Notes: generated by a model from the sequence alone, not told the origin. 36,312 nucleotides of DNA from Bacillota bacterium (GCA_023435925.1 JAEZLF010000045.1:1-36312), one strand, 5' to 3'. Positions 9,422 through 17,808 are shown, numbered from the stretch's first letter. Program-made: numbers and translations.

Positions 9422-11398
9422 ATGAAGTATGGCACATCGATTTTCCCGGTTATGCCGAATGACCCTAAGGCCTATGTCTTCACCGCGCAGGAGTTCGGAG
9501 CCGATCCCAGTGGTAAGGGAGACAACACTGCAGCAATGCAGGCTGCCATCGACAAACTGGAAGCTGAAGTAAAGAACGGAGTTATTTTTATTCCGGAAGG
9601 CACCTATCGTTTCGCAGGTACGGTGCAATTATGGAGAGGTATCCGCCTCATCGGTTTTGGAGCCAAACGTCCTGTATTTACTGTAGTGGACAGCACTCCC
9701 GGCTTCCAGGGACCGGATTCAAAATATGTATTCCATTTCCGCGTGAATAAACCCGGCCCCGATGAAGAGCTGAGGGATGCGCAGAATGTAACATTTTTTA
9801 ACGGTATTCGCAACATTGACTTTAAGCTTGGCAAGGGCAACCCTGGACTTGTCGCTTGCCGTTTCCGTGTGGCTCAGCTTTGCTCCATTGAGGATGTCGA
9901 CTTTTACATGGAAGACAACCGTGCGGCTGTTGAAATGGTCGGTAACGAGATTGAACGCTGCCGCTTTTTTGGCGGACAGTATGGTATCCTCACTGGTGAA
10001 ACCGTTCCGTATTGGCCTTTCTATCTTGGTGACTGTGTTTTCTCCGGTCAGTCAAAGGCATGTATATCCACTTACCGCGCAGGTATGACCATGCTTCGCA
10101 ATGTACTCTCCAACGCCCCGTACGGTGTGTTTGTACCCAATAAGGAGATGGACAACCATTACATTGAAGAATTTGAACGCCTGTACATGCAGGATTGCCG
10201 CCTGGAGAATCTTTCAGTGGCCGGCATCAGCATGAACATGGTACGCTACCCGCAAAACTGGCTCCACGCCAACAAGATACACTGCAGGAACGTGCCAAGA
10301 TTCTTTGAATCCTACGGCTATCAGTATAATCACCATATCGGCGTGCCCCATATCGAGCCGGAAGCAGAATGCTACAGAGTTGACATCGACATGGGCTTGC
10401 GTATAGATGTGAATAATCAGGATATCAACCGCCGCTTTGATATACGTTACGATATTAAGTCGGAAGAGAGCCTGCCGGCAGCTTCGGATCCTGATTATGT
10501 TTCCCTGCCGGACTTCTCGGAATGGGTCAATATCAAAGACCTTGGTGCAAAGGGTGACGGCGTTACCGACGATACCCAGGTGTTTGAACAGGCAATTGCC
10601 CGACACCGGGCAATTTATCTGCCCCAGGGTCAATACCTGATCACCCGGGGACTGGAGCTGAAGCAGGACACCGCTATTCTGGGCCTGCATTGCAGCATGA
10701 CCAAATTAAGCCTCAAAGACCATACCCACGGCTATGATGACGATAAAGCCCCGGCGGCCATGTTCAAGGTTCCGAAGGGCGGTTTGAACCATGTTTCGGG
10801 AATCTGCTTCGACGGCGGCGAGAACAAAGGAGTCATCCAGGTAGAATGGCTGGGTGATCCATCCTCCATTATGGAAGACTGTCTGTTCGGCTTCGGTGGC
10901 CACGGCAAAACCCGCAAAGGCCGCGACCGCTATTACGGTGTTTATGTACATGACGATGGCGCCGGCGTGTTCAAAAACATATGGATGCCGGACGTATGGA
11001 CCAGGGATGGCTTCCATATCTGCAACACTTCGGCCCCCGGCCAGATCTGGATGATTTCAGTTGAGCACCATCTGGATATTGAAGTTGTGCTGGAGAATGT
11101 ATCCAACTGGAAGATTGTTGCACTGCAGACGGAAGAGAACCTGGGCAGCGAATATGCCGCATCAATCCGCATAGAGGACTGCTGGGATATTGAAATCGCA
11201 AACCTTTTCCAGTACAGAGTACAGGCCATCGATATTCAGCATCCCAATGCGGCTATCATCAACAACTGCAAGAACCTGACCATTAACGGGATTCACTGCT
11301 TCAGCATAGGACCTACGCCCTTTACGAACTCCGCCCTGATAGACGACAAGCTATACATCAAGGATTTGGAGATCGGAACGCTGCATGTGAACTGCTGA
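9422..11398 (+). CDS. Tandem right-handed beta-helix protein (pectate-lyase-3 / GH55-like)
   Basis: A protein of about 658 aa with two pectate_lyase_3-type beta-helix halves. Each opens with the typical motif: FGADPSGKGDNTAAMQAAID near residue 22, and LGAKGDGVTDDTQVFEQAI near residue 370. The second half continues into IYLPQGQYLI. This two-helix architecture recalls GH55 and related polysaccharide lyases or hydrolases, but no catalytic residue set is recognised, so activity and substrate are unassigned. No signal peptide or membrane segment is present. The ATG at 9422 is chosen because AAAGGA (9407-9412) lies 9 nt upstream; in-frame ATGs at 9398 and 9416 are less well placed. Structured element A forms its leader. 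It is the only gene between AraC and the terminator at 11431, and is probably monocistronic. Confidence 0.78.
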   Translation: MKYGTSIFPVMPNDPKAYVFTAQEFGADPSGKGDNTAAMQAAIDKLEAEVKNGVIFIPEGTYRFAGTVQLWRGIRLIGFGAKRPVFTVVDSTPGFQGPDSKYVFHFRVNKPGPDEELRDAQNVTFFNGIRNIDFKLGKGNPGLVACRFRVAQLCSIEDVDFYMEDNRAAVEMVGNEIERCRFFGGQYGILTGETVPYWPFYLGDCVFSGQSKACISTYRAGMTMLRNVLSNAPYGVFVPNKEMDNHYIEEFERLYMQDCRLENLSVAGISMNMVRYPQNWLHANKIHCRNVPRFFESYGYQYNHHIGVPHIEPEAECYRVDIDMGLRIDVNNQDINRRFDIRYDIKSEESLPAASDPDYVSLPDFSEWVNIKDLGAKGDGVTDDTQVFEQAIARHRAIYLPQGQYLITRGLELKQDTAILGLHCSMTKLSLKDHTHGYDDDKAPAAMFKVPKGGLNHVSGICFDGGENKGVIQVEWLGDPSSIMEDCLFGFGGHGKTRKGRDRYYGVYVHDDGAGVFKNIWMPDVWTRDGFHICNTSAPGQIWMISVEHHLDIEVVLENVSNWKIVALQTEENLGSEYAASIRIEDCWDIEIANLFQYRVQAIDIQHPNAAIINNCKNLTINGIHCFSIGPTPFTNSALIDDKLYIKDLEIGTLHVNC

Positions 11399-11430
11399 TT
11401 AATCGCCGGGAATGCATAAAAAGTAAACAA

Positions 11431-11497
11431 AGGGCTTTCGGAAACTTCTGCTTCTGCCCCTCTAATGCTTATGTAGCAGGAGAACCGAAAGCTCTCT
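11431..11497 (+). terminator. Probable terminator after the beta-helix gene
   Basis: AGGGCTTTCGG (11431-11441) pairs with CCGAAAGCTCT (11485-11495) with one G-T wobble, across a long loop that can fold further. The run of T after it is short (CTTTA), so strength is uncertain. It lies 30 nt after the stop codon and before the next gene. Confidence 0.5.
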
Positions 11498-11605
11498 TTA
11501 CTGTTGACGGGAATTACCCGGAGCTGTTGAGGTTAAGGGTTGTAATGGCAGACCATGTGTTATAATAAGGGGTATATATATAACTAAAAATAGCAGGAGG
11601 AAGAT

Positions 11606-12505
11606 ATGGCACAGAATCCATCCAATCATTACAAAGCGGGAGATTCCAACCGAATAACCCGCGAATATTTTGATTCTCTTCTTATTGAAATGCGGCATAT
11701 TGATTCTTTAATACCGGCTACTACATTGGAGCTTTACGGGGAAACGTTCTCTACCCCTGTTATGACAGCCGCGCTGTCTCATCTTGACAATTCCCGACCG
11801 AACGGTGCGGTTGAAATGGCAAAAGGAGCTTATGACTCTAATGCCATTCTGTGGACAGGAATGGGAGAAGAGGCCGAACTCGAAGCAATTATTGCGACCG
11901 GAGCCAGAACCGTGAAGATCATTAAGCCGCACGCCGACAATAACGTAATATACAGGAAGATAGAGCACGCGGAAAAGTGCGGGGCATTGGCGGTTGGAAT
12001 GGATATCGACCATGCCTTTGACAGGAAGGGGAAGTTCGATAATGTCCTCGGACTTCCGATGTCGGGCAAAACACTGGACGAAATAAAAAGCTTCATCCGG
12101 TCGACGAAGCTTCCCTTTATCATTAAAGGAGTGCTTAGTGAACAGGATGCTGCAAAATGTGTCGAAGCGGGCGCGAGAGGTATTGTTGTCTCGCATCATC
12201 ACGGTATAATGGATTATGCGGTGCCCCCCCTTATGATCCTGCCGAAGATATCCGAGGTTATAAGAGGCAGTATTCCGATATTTGTAGATTGCGGTGTATC
12301 GAGCGGCATCGATGTTTTTAAGGCATTGGCGCTTGGAGCCGATGCAGTTTGCGTTGGCAGGACGCTTATGGATGCGCTTAAAGAAGACGGAGCCGACGGG
12401 GTAAAAAGGAAAATTGAAACAATGACCGAAGAGCTGTCAGGCGTTATGGCAAGAACATGCTCTGCCGGTATCAAACATATTGATCCGTCGGTAATATGGG
12501 GATAA
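11606..12505 (+). CDS. FMN-dependent alpha-hydroxy-acid oxidase/dehydrogenase-like protein
   Basis: A TIM-barrel flavoprotein of 299 aa, shorter than the roughly 350-380 aa of lactate oxidase and glycolate oxidase. Family features are visible: FIIKGVLS with K174 (flavin-contacting lysine), the FVDCGVSSGIDVFKALALGADAVCVGR stretch across the phosphate-binding loop region (residues about 227-252), and a catalytic-histidine region IVVSHHHGIMD (H198). In characterised members this region reads NHGGR, where Arg binds the substrate carboxylate; here Ile201 occupies that position. Substrate choice is therefore probably altered, or the protein may not act on a simple 2-hydroxy acid. AGGAGGAAG sits about 5 nt before the ATG. 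It may oxidise a sugar-acid product of neighbouring pathways (inference). Confidence 0.8.
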   Translation: MAQNPSNHYKAGDSNRITREYFDSLLIEMRHIDSLIPATTLELYGETFSTPVMTAALSHLDNSRPNGAVEMAKGAYDSNAILWTGMGEEAELEAIIATGARTVKIIKPHADNNVIYRKIEHAEKCGALAVGMDIDHAFDRKGKFDNVLGLPMSGKTLDEIKSFIRSTKLPFIIKGVLSEQDAAKCVEAGARGIVVSHHHGIMDYAVPPLMILPKISEVIRGSIPIFVDCGVSSGIDVFKALALGADAVCVGRTLMDALKEDGADGVKRKIETMTEELSGVMARTCSAGIKHIDPSVIWG

Positions 12506-12596
12506 TTGCTTCGACATGATTCATTTTTCCTGTCGTCACATGACATTGTTCGAACACCATGTGAATCGGGGCGAGCAGGAGTAGCCTTCATAGTTT

Positions 12597-12630
12597 CGGA
12601 CCATGCCGCATTTTCAAGCGTCATGGTCCG
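12597..12630. terminator. Hairpin between convergent genes
   Basis: CGGACCATG (12597-12605) pairs perfectly with CATGGTCCG (12622-12630) around a 16-nt loop. It lies between the stop codons of two convergent genes, where a bidirectional terminator is expected. Neither side has a strong T run. Confidence 0.4.
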
Positions 12631-12674
12631 GCTGTGTGTATACTAATCACATTTCATTGGTTGCTGACTAGCTC

Positions 12675-14132
12675 CTATTCCAGATCTATTGCGAGGCAGT
12701 TGACGTATTCCGTCGGTTTCGCATCCGGTAGATTTACAACAAGTGTTCCATATGGCTGCTCAAACGGTACATCTCCGACCCCAAGTAACCTGACAGCCTT
12801 GACCTTGTCGGCAGGAGTCAGGGATTTGATCACCGCTCTATTATTCTCAGGCCACCTCATTTGGAAGGCGTAAATGGTTTTGCCCTTTGTGGTGAATCGG
12901 AAATCCGAACTGGTCCAAGCTACCGCATCTTCCTTGAAGCCTTCGATATGAACTTTTGCCGGGCCTTCTCCTGATACACGGAAGGGGCGTGTTCCATAGA
13001 CACCTTCCTGACATACCTTGTTCCATTTCGCCATTTCCTTCACGATATAGGTGCACTCGTCATCAAGCGTTCCGTCAGGCTTCTGCGGAATGTTAAGCAG
13101 CAAATTACCATTTTTCGATATAATATCCACAAGGATTTCAATGACGTGACCCGGTTTTTTGTAGACTGTGCGGACATCATAGAACCAACTGCCTACGCAG
13201 GTATCGGTCTGCCACGGTTCAGGCTTAATGTCGGGCTCCTGGCTGCGTTCAATATCGAGAATTCCCACGGAGTATATCTCCTGGCGTCTGTCCTTCTGGT
13301 TGTATACGGCAATATTTCTACCGCCATGGTTGGCTGCACTGGTATTGTAAAGGTGGGCGACTGCGTGCAGGCCTGCCTCATACATATTGTCGCCGAAAGG
13401 TAATCCACCGTCAGTATACAGCAGATCAGGCTGGTAGAGGTCGATGACCTCCTTGATGATATCAAACCACCTCTGGTGCCACCACTTGTTGGGGCTGTAC
13501 CATGGTTCCAGATCCCAAAATTTTCTATCGGGGTCATAGTGCTCGCGGTTTGGCAGATAAAGATCCTCATATTCACGGTCGTTTCCGTCATAAGGGACAC
13601 CTGCATATGGCCCCTCCTTATCAGAGCCCTTATTAACGCGATACCAGCTGAAGGTTGCCCCAAGGTGCTCGGTTATGCCGAAGGGAAGTCCTCTCTTATC
13701 GGCGGCTGCCTTCCAGAGAGCTACGATGTCCTTATGGGGACCCATGTTCACAGAGTTCCACTTATGTATTTTTGAAGCATAATTGAAGAAATTGTCATGG
13801 TGCATGGCTTGTGAAACGAAATATTTGGCGCCTGCGTCGGCATACATGTCCATAAGGCCTTCGGGATCAAAGTTTTCTGCTTTCCAGAGCTGCACGAGAT
13901 CTTTATAACCGAACTTGGACGGGTGCCCGTAATGACGTATATGATAAAGGTACTGCTCATAGCCTTCATAGTACATACCGCGTGCATACCAGTCTCCATA
14001 CATTGGAACGGATTGCGCTCCCCAATGTGACCAGATTCCCAGTTTTGCGTCTCTGAACCAGTCGGGGCATTCATACTTTCTTAAAGATTCCAGGGTAGGC
14101 TCAAACGGGCCTTTCTTAATTTCCATCGACAT
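12675..14132 (-). CDS. GH29 alpha-L-fucosidase
   Basis: A retaining exo-glycosidase of 485 aa releasing alpha-linked L-fucose. GH29 hallmarks are present: WFRDAKLGIWSHWG near residues 25-38, the HHDNF motif (H111, H112), and the nucleophile region DLLYTDGG with D241. The C-terminal part is the usual beta-sandwich (TSSDFRFTTKGKTIYAF region). The acid/base residue is not conserved in the family and cannot be assigned. No signal peptide is seen, so it probably acts on imported oligosaccharides. The ATG at 14132 lies 9 nt after AAGGAGG; an in-frame TTG at 14141 would abut that site and is rejected. It is divergent from an AraC gene and shares the window with an L-fucose isomerase-type enzyme. Confidence 0.92.
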   Translation of the reverse strand: MSMEIKKGPFEPTLESLRKYECPDWFRDAKLGIWSHWGAQSVPMYGDWYARGMYYEGYEQYLYHIRHYGHPSKFGYKDLVQLWKAENFDPEGLMDMYADAGAKYFVSQAMHHDNFFNYASKIHKWNSVNMGPHKDIVALWKAAADKRGLPFGITEHLGATFSWYRVNKGSDKEGPYAGVPYDGNDREYEDLYLPNREHYDPDRKFWDLEPWYSPNKWWHQRWFDIIKEVIDLYQPDLLYTDGGLPFGDNMYEAGLHAVAHLYNTSAANHGGRNIAVYNQKDRRQEIYSVGILDIERSQEPDIKPEPWQTDTCVGSWFYDVRTVYKKPGHVIEILVDIISKNGNLLLNIPQKPDGTLDDECTYIVKEMAKWNKVCQEGVYGTRPFRVSGEGPAKVHIEGFKEDAVAWTSSDFRFTTKGKTIYAFQMRWPENNRAVIKSLTPADKVKAVRLLGVGDVPFEQPYGTLVVNLPDAKPTEYVNCLAIDLE

Positions 14133-14200
14133 TGAATTCAACCTCCTTGATTTCCTGATTTGTTTTCAATCTCTGCTTAAGGATGATGTGTATATTATTG

Positions 14201-14209
14201 ATTATAGCA
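14201..14209 (-). promoter_or_regulatory. Extended -10 promoter for the GH29 gene
   Basis: On the minus strand TGCTATAAT is an extended -10 element about 70 nt upstream of the fucosidase ATG. The -35 region is weak, in keeping with an activator-dependent or extended -10 promoter next to an AraC gene. Confidence 0.5.
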
Positions 14210-14277
14210 CCGGTACTTTTTTTGGATAAAGGCTTTTCTTAAGATGAATGTGGACAATATTAACATTGATATGTTAT

Positions 14278-14283
14278 TATAAT
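14278..14283 (+). promoter_or_regulatory. -10 box placed just before structured element B
   Basis: TATAAT ends 10 nt before the left stem of element B, so transcription would begin at about the first base of the element and carry it as a complete leader of the AraC mRNA. No convincing -35 hexamer is seen at 17 nt. Confidence 0.4.
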
Positions 14284-14293
14284 GCTATATCAG

Positions 14294-14501
14294 TTGAACA
14301 ACGTCACAGTCCCCCACTCAGGATGCATGGGCGAGCAGTAAACGCAGTTTGCGACCAGCCAGGATGCATGGGCGAGCAGATGACGAAGTCATTGACCAGC
14401 CCGACGTTGTTCAAACGCCACGTTTAGACGTGGCGCACGAAGTGTAGCGTAGGGCGAATTCATTTTGCCCGCAGCGAGGGGGTATGGGGGCTTGCCCCCA
14501 T
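14294..14501 (+). repeat. Structured intergenic element B (covarying-stem family)
   Basis: The outer stem is TTGAACAACGTC (14294-14305) with GACGTTGTTCAA (14403-14414), 12 bp. It encloses two tandem 41-bp modules (14320-14401). Downstream follow a 7-bp hairpin CGCCACG (14416-14422) / CGTGGCG (14429-14435), a possible GGGC...GCCC stem, and a G/C hairpin ATGGGGGC (14484-14491) / GCCCCCAT (14494-14501). The 3' half is nearly identical to that of element D. It lies directly upstream of the co-oriented AraC start. Confidence 0.78.
14320..14401 (+). repeat. Two tandem 41-bp GNA-hairpin modules
   Basis: Each module reads AGGATGCATGGGCGAGCA, a 6-nt arm, a GNA loop, the complementary arm, then GACCAGCC. 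Module 1 (14320-14360) has GTAAAC-GCA-GTTTGC; module 2 (14361-14401) has GATGAC-GAA-GTCATT. The arms differ but pair in both, with one G-T wobble each. Confidence 0.85.
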
Positions 14502-14510
14502 TGAAATGGA

Positions 14511-14564
14511 ATGGAGATACCCCCGTGCAGCATAACAATGGAGTTGCTCCCATGCAGTATAGCA
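14511..14564 (+). repeat. 27-bp imperfect tandem duplication over the AraC start region
   Basis: 14511-14537 and 14538-14564 match at 21 of 27 positions. Each copy carries GGAG followed 8 nt later by a possible start codon: GTG at 14525 and ATG at 14552, both in the AraC frame. The ribosome site and start have therefore been duplicated. Confidence 0.7.
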
Positions 14565-15367
14565 ATAGGAGTATTTTTGAAAACGTATCCATGAAAAACC
14601 TGATATGCAGTGTGAATTTCTGTGCTCCGGACTGGGGGGAGACGGATTGTATTTATGGATACAACAAATTCTATTACTTTCTTGAGGGTGAAGCGACGGT
14701 TATCATCAAAGGGGATGAATACCATCCTGAACCATGTGAGCTATTCTTAATTCCTGCTGATACCAGGCACACTTATTTTCACAATCCGGAAAAACCTGTA
14801 TACAAGTACTGGTGCCATTTCGATATTTCACTGGATGAGGGACAAAAGCTTGTCTATTCTAAATGCGGAGTCAGATGCAAGATACCAAGGGAAGTACTTG
14901 TGCCTGTTTTTGAGAAACTGGTTGATTCAAACATCTCGAGGGACGCACTAAGCACTCTTGCGGAAAAATCAGCGCTTTTGGAGCTCCTTAGAATATTCTT
15001 GAACAATGTGGATTATTCCGCCATTCTACCTGTGAGATCCGATGATTTCGTTACACGTATCAATAATTATATCATGCGTAATATGCGTTCAAGTATTACA
15101 CTCAAGCAATTGGCAGATACTGTTCATCTCCATCCCAACTATTTTACCCAATATTTTAGAAAGCACTTCGAGAATTCACCCATCGAGTATGTAAATATTC
15201 TAAGATTGGAGTGGGCAGCCCAGCTTCTCATTAACAACCCTGATAAAAGCATATCAGAGGCAGCCGGTGAAGCCGGTTTCAATGATTACCGCTATTTTGG
15301 CCGGCTTTTCAGAAAGAGATACGGAATTACCCCTTCTTCCTATAAAAGGATTTATTGCCGTTTATAA
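14552..15367 (+). CDS. AraC-family transcriptional regulator
   Basis: A regulator of about 271 aa with an N-terminal cupin sensing domain (FYYFLEGEATVIIKGDEYHP, then LFLIPADTRHTYFHN) and a C-terminal double helix-turn-helix domain (LKQLADTVHLHPNYFTQYFRKHF, then GFNDYRYFGRLFRKRYGITPSSY). ATG 14552 is chosen because it has GGAG 8 nt upstream; an in-frame GTG at 14525 has an equivalent duplicated signal, and the frame is open still further upstream through element B. It is divergent from the GH29 fucosidase, which suggests control of fucoside use (inference). Its mRNA probably carries element B as a long structured leader. Confidence 0.88.
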   Translation: MQYSNRSIFENVSMKNLICSVNFCAPDWGETDCIYGYNKFYYFLEGEATVIIKGDEYHPEPCELFLIPADTRHTYFHNPEKPVYKYWCHFDISLDEGQKLVYSKCGVRCKIPREVLVPVFEKLVDSNISRDALSTLAEKSALLELLRIFLNNVDYSAILPVRSDDFVTRINNYIMRNMRSSITLKQLADTVHLHPNYFTQYFRKHFENSPIEYVNILRLEWAAQLLINNPDKSISEAAGEAGFNDYRYFGRLFRKRYGITPSSYKRIYCRL

Positions 15368-15576
15368 TCGATGCAAGCGGGCAGAATGTCTGGTAATAAG
15401 ATAATTTTAGAACCTTGAATAAAATACAGATATCACATATTATTGATTTGGAGTAAACTATGGGTGGTATGATATCGTGTGTCGGGGGACATATCTGTTG
15501 ATAAATTCAGAAGTAAATGAAAGAAGCAATCAGAAGTAAACAAATAAAGTACTACGTGGAGAATGGAGAGGGTAAA

Positions 15577-16698
15577 ATGAGTATCAACTATCTTGGAAAA
15601 GAAATACCAAAGTTGGGATTCGGCTTGATGCGCCTGCCAATGATTGGGGAGGAGGTCGACCTTGAGCAGACAAAAAAGATGGTGGACCGTTTTATGGAGA
15701 AGGGGTTCACATACTTTGACACAGCATATCCTTATATTAACGGAAAGTCTGAAGCTGTGGTCAAGGAGGCCATCGTCAAGCGGTATCCGAGGGAATCGTT
15801 CCAGTTGGCAACGAAGCTGCCGGTGTGGATGGTTCGCAAGTATGAAGACATGCAGCCTCTATTTGATACTCAATTGGAGAGGACGGGCGCCGGTTATTTT
15901 GATTTCTACCTTCTTCATGCGTTGAACAAGCAGAGAATGGAAGATATAGAGAAGTGTGGTGTATGGGAGTTCGGTCGGGAATTGAAAGAAAAGGGCCTCA
16001 TCAAGCATCTTGGGTTTTCCTTCCATGATAAGGCCGAGTATCTCGATCAGATACTGACGAAGCATCCGGAAGCGGAATTTGTCCAACTGCAGATCAACTA
16101 CGCCGATTGGGAGGACGATAACATACAGTCGAGGCTTTGCTATGAGACAGCCCGCAAACACAATATACCTGTAGTCGTGATGGAGCCGGTGAAAGGTGGC
16201 GCATTGGCTGCGATGAGTCCGGAAGTCCAGGCGATCATAAAGACGGAAAATCCTGATCTCTCTATTGCTTCCTGGGCAATCCGTTATGTTGCATCGCTTG
16301 ATGGCATCATTACTGTGCTCAGTGGTATGTCAGACCTTGAACAGATGGACGACAACCTGAGCTATATGTTGGATTTTAAACCACTGCAGGAAACGGAGTA
16401 CAGGACAATCGAAAAGGTCGTCAGGGAGCTGCAAAAAGTGCCCATTATTCCTTGTACATCCTGTAAATACTGTGTAGAAGGCTGTCCGCAAAAAATCGAT
16501 ATTCCCGGGGTGTTTAACGGCTACAACAATTACTTGCGCTATCGGAATCTGGAGGGCGCCAAAGGACACTATAATTGGCTGACCGGCGGAAGCGGAAAAG
16601 CTTCTGAATGTATTGCATGCGGAGCGTGCGAAAATCAATGCCCTCAGCACATCGAAATTATTGAACGGATGAGGGAGATTGCCGGAGTGTTCGAATGA
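15577..16698 (+). CDS. Aldo/keto reductase with C-terminal [4Fe-4S] ferredoxin domain
   Basis: A cytoplasmic oxidoreductase of 373 aa. The AKR TIM barrel shows the catalytic tetrad regions: FDTAYPY (D and Y), ATKLP (K) and FYLLHAL (H). The C-terminal domain carries two cysteine clusters, CTSCKYCVEGCP and CIACGACENQCP, each in the CxxCxxCxxxCP pattern that binds a [4Fe-4S] centre. This subfamily is common in anaerobes and probably takes electrons through the clusters rather than only from NADPH. The start at 15577 has GGAGAGGG about 5 nt upstream; an in-frame ATG at 15517 lacks one. The substrate is unknown; context suggests reduction of a sugar-derived aldehyde. The terminator overlaps the final codons. 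Confidence 0.9.
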   Translation: MSINYLGKEIPKLGFGLMRLPMIGEEVDLEQTKKMVDRFMEKGFTYFDTAYPYINGKSEAVVKEAIVKRYPRESFQLATKLPVWMVRKYEDMQPLFDTQLERTGAGYFDFYLLHALNKQRMEDIEKCGVWEFGRELKEKGLIKHLGFSFHDKAEYLDQILTKHPEAEFVQLQINYADWEDDNIQSRLCYETARKHNIPVVVMEPVKGGALAAMSPEVQAIIKTENPDLSIASWAIRYVASLDGIITVLSGMSDLEQMDDNLSYMLDFKPLQETEYRTIEKVVRELQKVPIIPCTSCKYCVEGCPQKIDIPGVFNGYNNYLRYRNLEGAKGHYNWLTGGSGKASECIACGACENQCPQHIEIIERMREIAGVFE

Positions 16699-16708
16699 AC
16701 ACTCCTTT
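16684..16708 (+). terminator. Intrinsic terminator overlapping the AKR stop codon
   Basis: GGAGTGTTC (16684-16692), loop GAAT, and GAACACTCC (16697-16705) form a perfect 9-bp hairpin followed by TTT. The stop codon TGA (16696-16698) lies within the loop and arm. The T run is short. Confidence 0.65.
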
Positions 16709-17033
16709 AATATATTCTTTCTCTTTACGTTTCTTTATTTCAACTCCGTCTACACTATAATAGCGCACCGCCGTATTTTTATTGATAATTGTGGGAGTTA
16801 TCTGCTCTTAGGTTTAAGGCAAACTTCATCGCCGATTATTTCTGTCATTATCGCATAGCTGTAGAATTATTTCTATAGCGTGAGATAATACTGAGCACAT
16901 CGATCGCAAAGTGGAAAATTTATTGCTTAATTACATAACACATTGGGTAAATTTATCTTATAGATTACGAAGCTATCTGCTCTACCTGAGACAGGGTAAT
17001 GCGACTGGCTGAGACACGAAAGGAGTCTGTAAT
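16709..17033. other. 325-bp AT-rich gap with possible minus-strand gene remnants
   Basis: No convincing gene is present. On the minus strand two short protein-like stretches can be read. One passes through NTAVRYYSVDGVEIKKR (about 16720-16775); the other runs from an ATG as MTEIIGDEVCLKPKSR and ends at a stop (about 16798-16848). Neither has a ribosome site or full-length frame, and I do not recognise either. They may be decayed gene fragments or chance. AAAGGAG before the ATG at 17034 belongs to the next gene. Confidence 0.3.
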
Positions 17034-17456
17034 ATGAATAAAAATATGAATGTTCGATCAATCTTTATAAATTTACCTGTTAAGAATGTGGGAAAGACAA
17101 GGGAGTTCTGGACAAAACTCGGGTTCAGCTTTAATGAACAATTCAGTGATGATAAAGCGGTATGCCTGGTATTGAACGATGGAAGTATCTATTCCATGCT
17201 GATTTCGCATGAGTACTTCAGCACATTTACTAATCGTCCGATTACAGATGGTTCAACTACCCAGGTACTTATGGCTATCGATGTGGGAAGCCGTGATAGG
17301 GTAGACGAAATTATGAAAACTGCTCTCGAAAATGGCGCAGCTCGTTATTTGGAGCCATCCGATTTTGGCTGGATGTACTACGATCGGTTTGTGGACCCGG
17401 ATGGTCACCAATGGGAAATAATGTATGCCGATGAGTCGAGCATTCCACAGGGATAG
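17034..17456 (+). CDS. VOC-family (glyoxalase/bleomycin-resistance-like) protein
   Basis: A 140-aa single-domain member of the vicinal oxygen chelate fold. The N-terminal IFINLPVKNVGKTREFWTKLGF and C-terminal YYDRFVDPDGHQWEIMY are characteristic of the PhnB/glyoxalase-like subgroup; the final GHQWEIMY carries the usual metal-ligand glutamate. AAAGGAG lies about 8 nt before the ATG. The specific function is not predictable; such proteins act as small lyases, isomerases or binding proteins. It is followed at once by a broken SRPBCC/AHSA1 gene, a family often encoded next to VOC proteins, so the pair was probably once an operon. Confidence 0.85.
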   Translation: MNKNMNVRSIFINLPVKNVGKTREFWTKLGFSFNEQFSDDKAVCLVLNDGSIYSMLISHEYFSTFTNRPITDGSTTQVLMAIDVGSRDRVDEIMKTALENGAARYLEPSDFGWMYYDRFVDPDGHQWEIMYADESSIPQG

Positions 17457-17457
17457 T

Positions 17458-17589
17458 GTAAAGCATATTATGAAGTGGAATAATGCTTCGGATGATTGGC
17501 ACACGCCCTCTGCAGAAAATGATTTAAGAGTTGGCGGGACCTTCGTTTACAAGATGGCCGCAAAGGACGGCAGCTTTAGCTTTGAATAA
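17458..17589 (+). pseudogene. Truncated SRPBCC/AHSA1-domain gene fragment
   Basis: Directly after the VOC stop codon, one frame reads HIMKWNNASDDWHTPSAEND and then LRVGGTFVYKMAAKDGSFSFE before a TAA at 17587-17589. This matches the middle of AHSA1-like SRPBCC proteins (about 140 aa), whose usual start and C-terminal two thirds are absent. An ATG exists at 17470, but there is no ribosome site and the product would be under 45 aa. I read it as a deletion remnant. Confidence 0.7.
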
Positions 17590-17758
17590 ACTGATTTGTC
17601 AGCTTAGGAAAGTTCATTCCAATCCTCCACGCGTAAGTATTTTGCCTACTGTCATCTTTTGGCTCTATTTTATCATGTAATGGCTTTCTTGAGAACGTCT
17701 CGAAAACGAAATTATCTCTGGAATGCGGGCTTGTGATAATGCCGATCTTCTGGTTCAT
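17576..17758 (-). CDS. Unrecognised 60-aa open frame
   Basis: A minus-strand frame from ATG at 17758 with protein-like composition (start MNQKIGIITSPHSRDNFVFE, end MNFPKLTNQFIQS). There is no ribosome site before the ATG, and its 3' end overlaps the SRPBCC remnant. I do not recognise it. It may be chance, or a piece of another gene brought in by the rearrangement that broke the SRPBCC gene. Confidence 0.2.
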   Translation of the reverse strand: MNQKIGIITSPHSRDNFVFETFSRKPLHDKIEPKDDSRQNTYAWRIGMNFPKLTNQFIQS

Positions 17759-17790
17759 TGAAGCAGAAGGTTGTTTCGTTTTTTATTACA

Positions 17791-17808
17791 ATGTCATACG
17801 GTTGACAT
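17791..17808. promoter_or_regulatory. Operator palindrome 1 (overlaps -35 of the kinase/phosphorylase promoter)
   Basis: ATGTCATACGGTTGACAT is an imperfect palindrome (ATGTCA...TTGACAT) whose right half contains the -35 hexamer. A near-identical site is at 20684-20701. Its position suggests repression by blocking RNA polymerase; the convergent LacI-family protein is the obvious candidate (inference). Confidence 0.6.

Noticed and set aside
12536..12592. GGGGCGAGCAGGAGTAGCC and a TCACATG...CATGTGA inverted repeat, reminiscent of the 41-bp module.
   Set aside because: It lacks GGATGCATGGG, the GNA hairpin and CCAGCC; the match is too short to count as a copy.
14465..14551. Upstream in-frame extension of the AraC gene through element B.
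   Set aside because: It translates the structured repeat; better starts with GGAG sites lie at 14525 and 14552.
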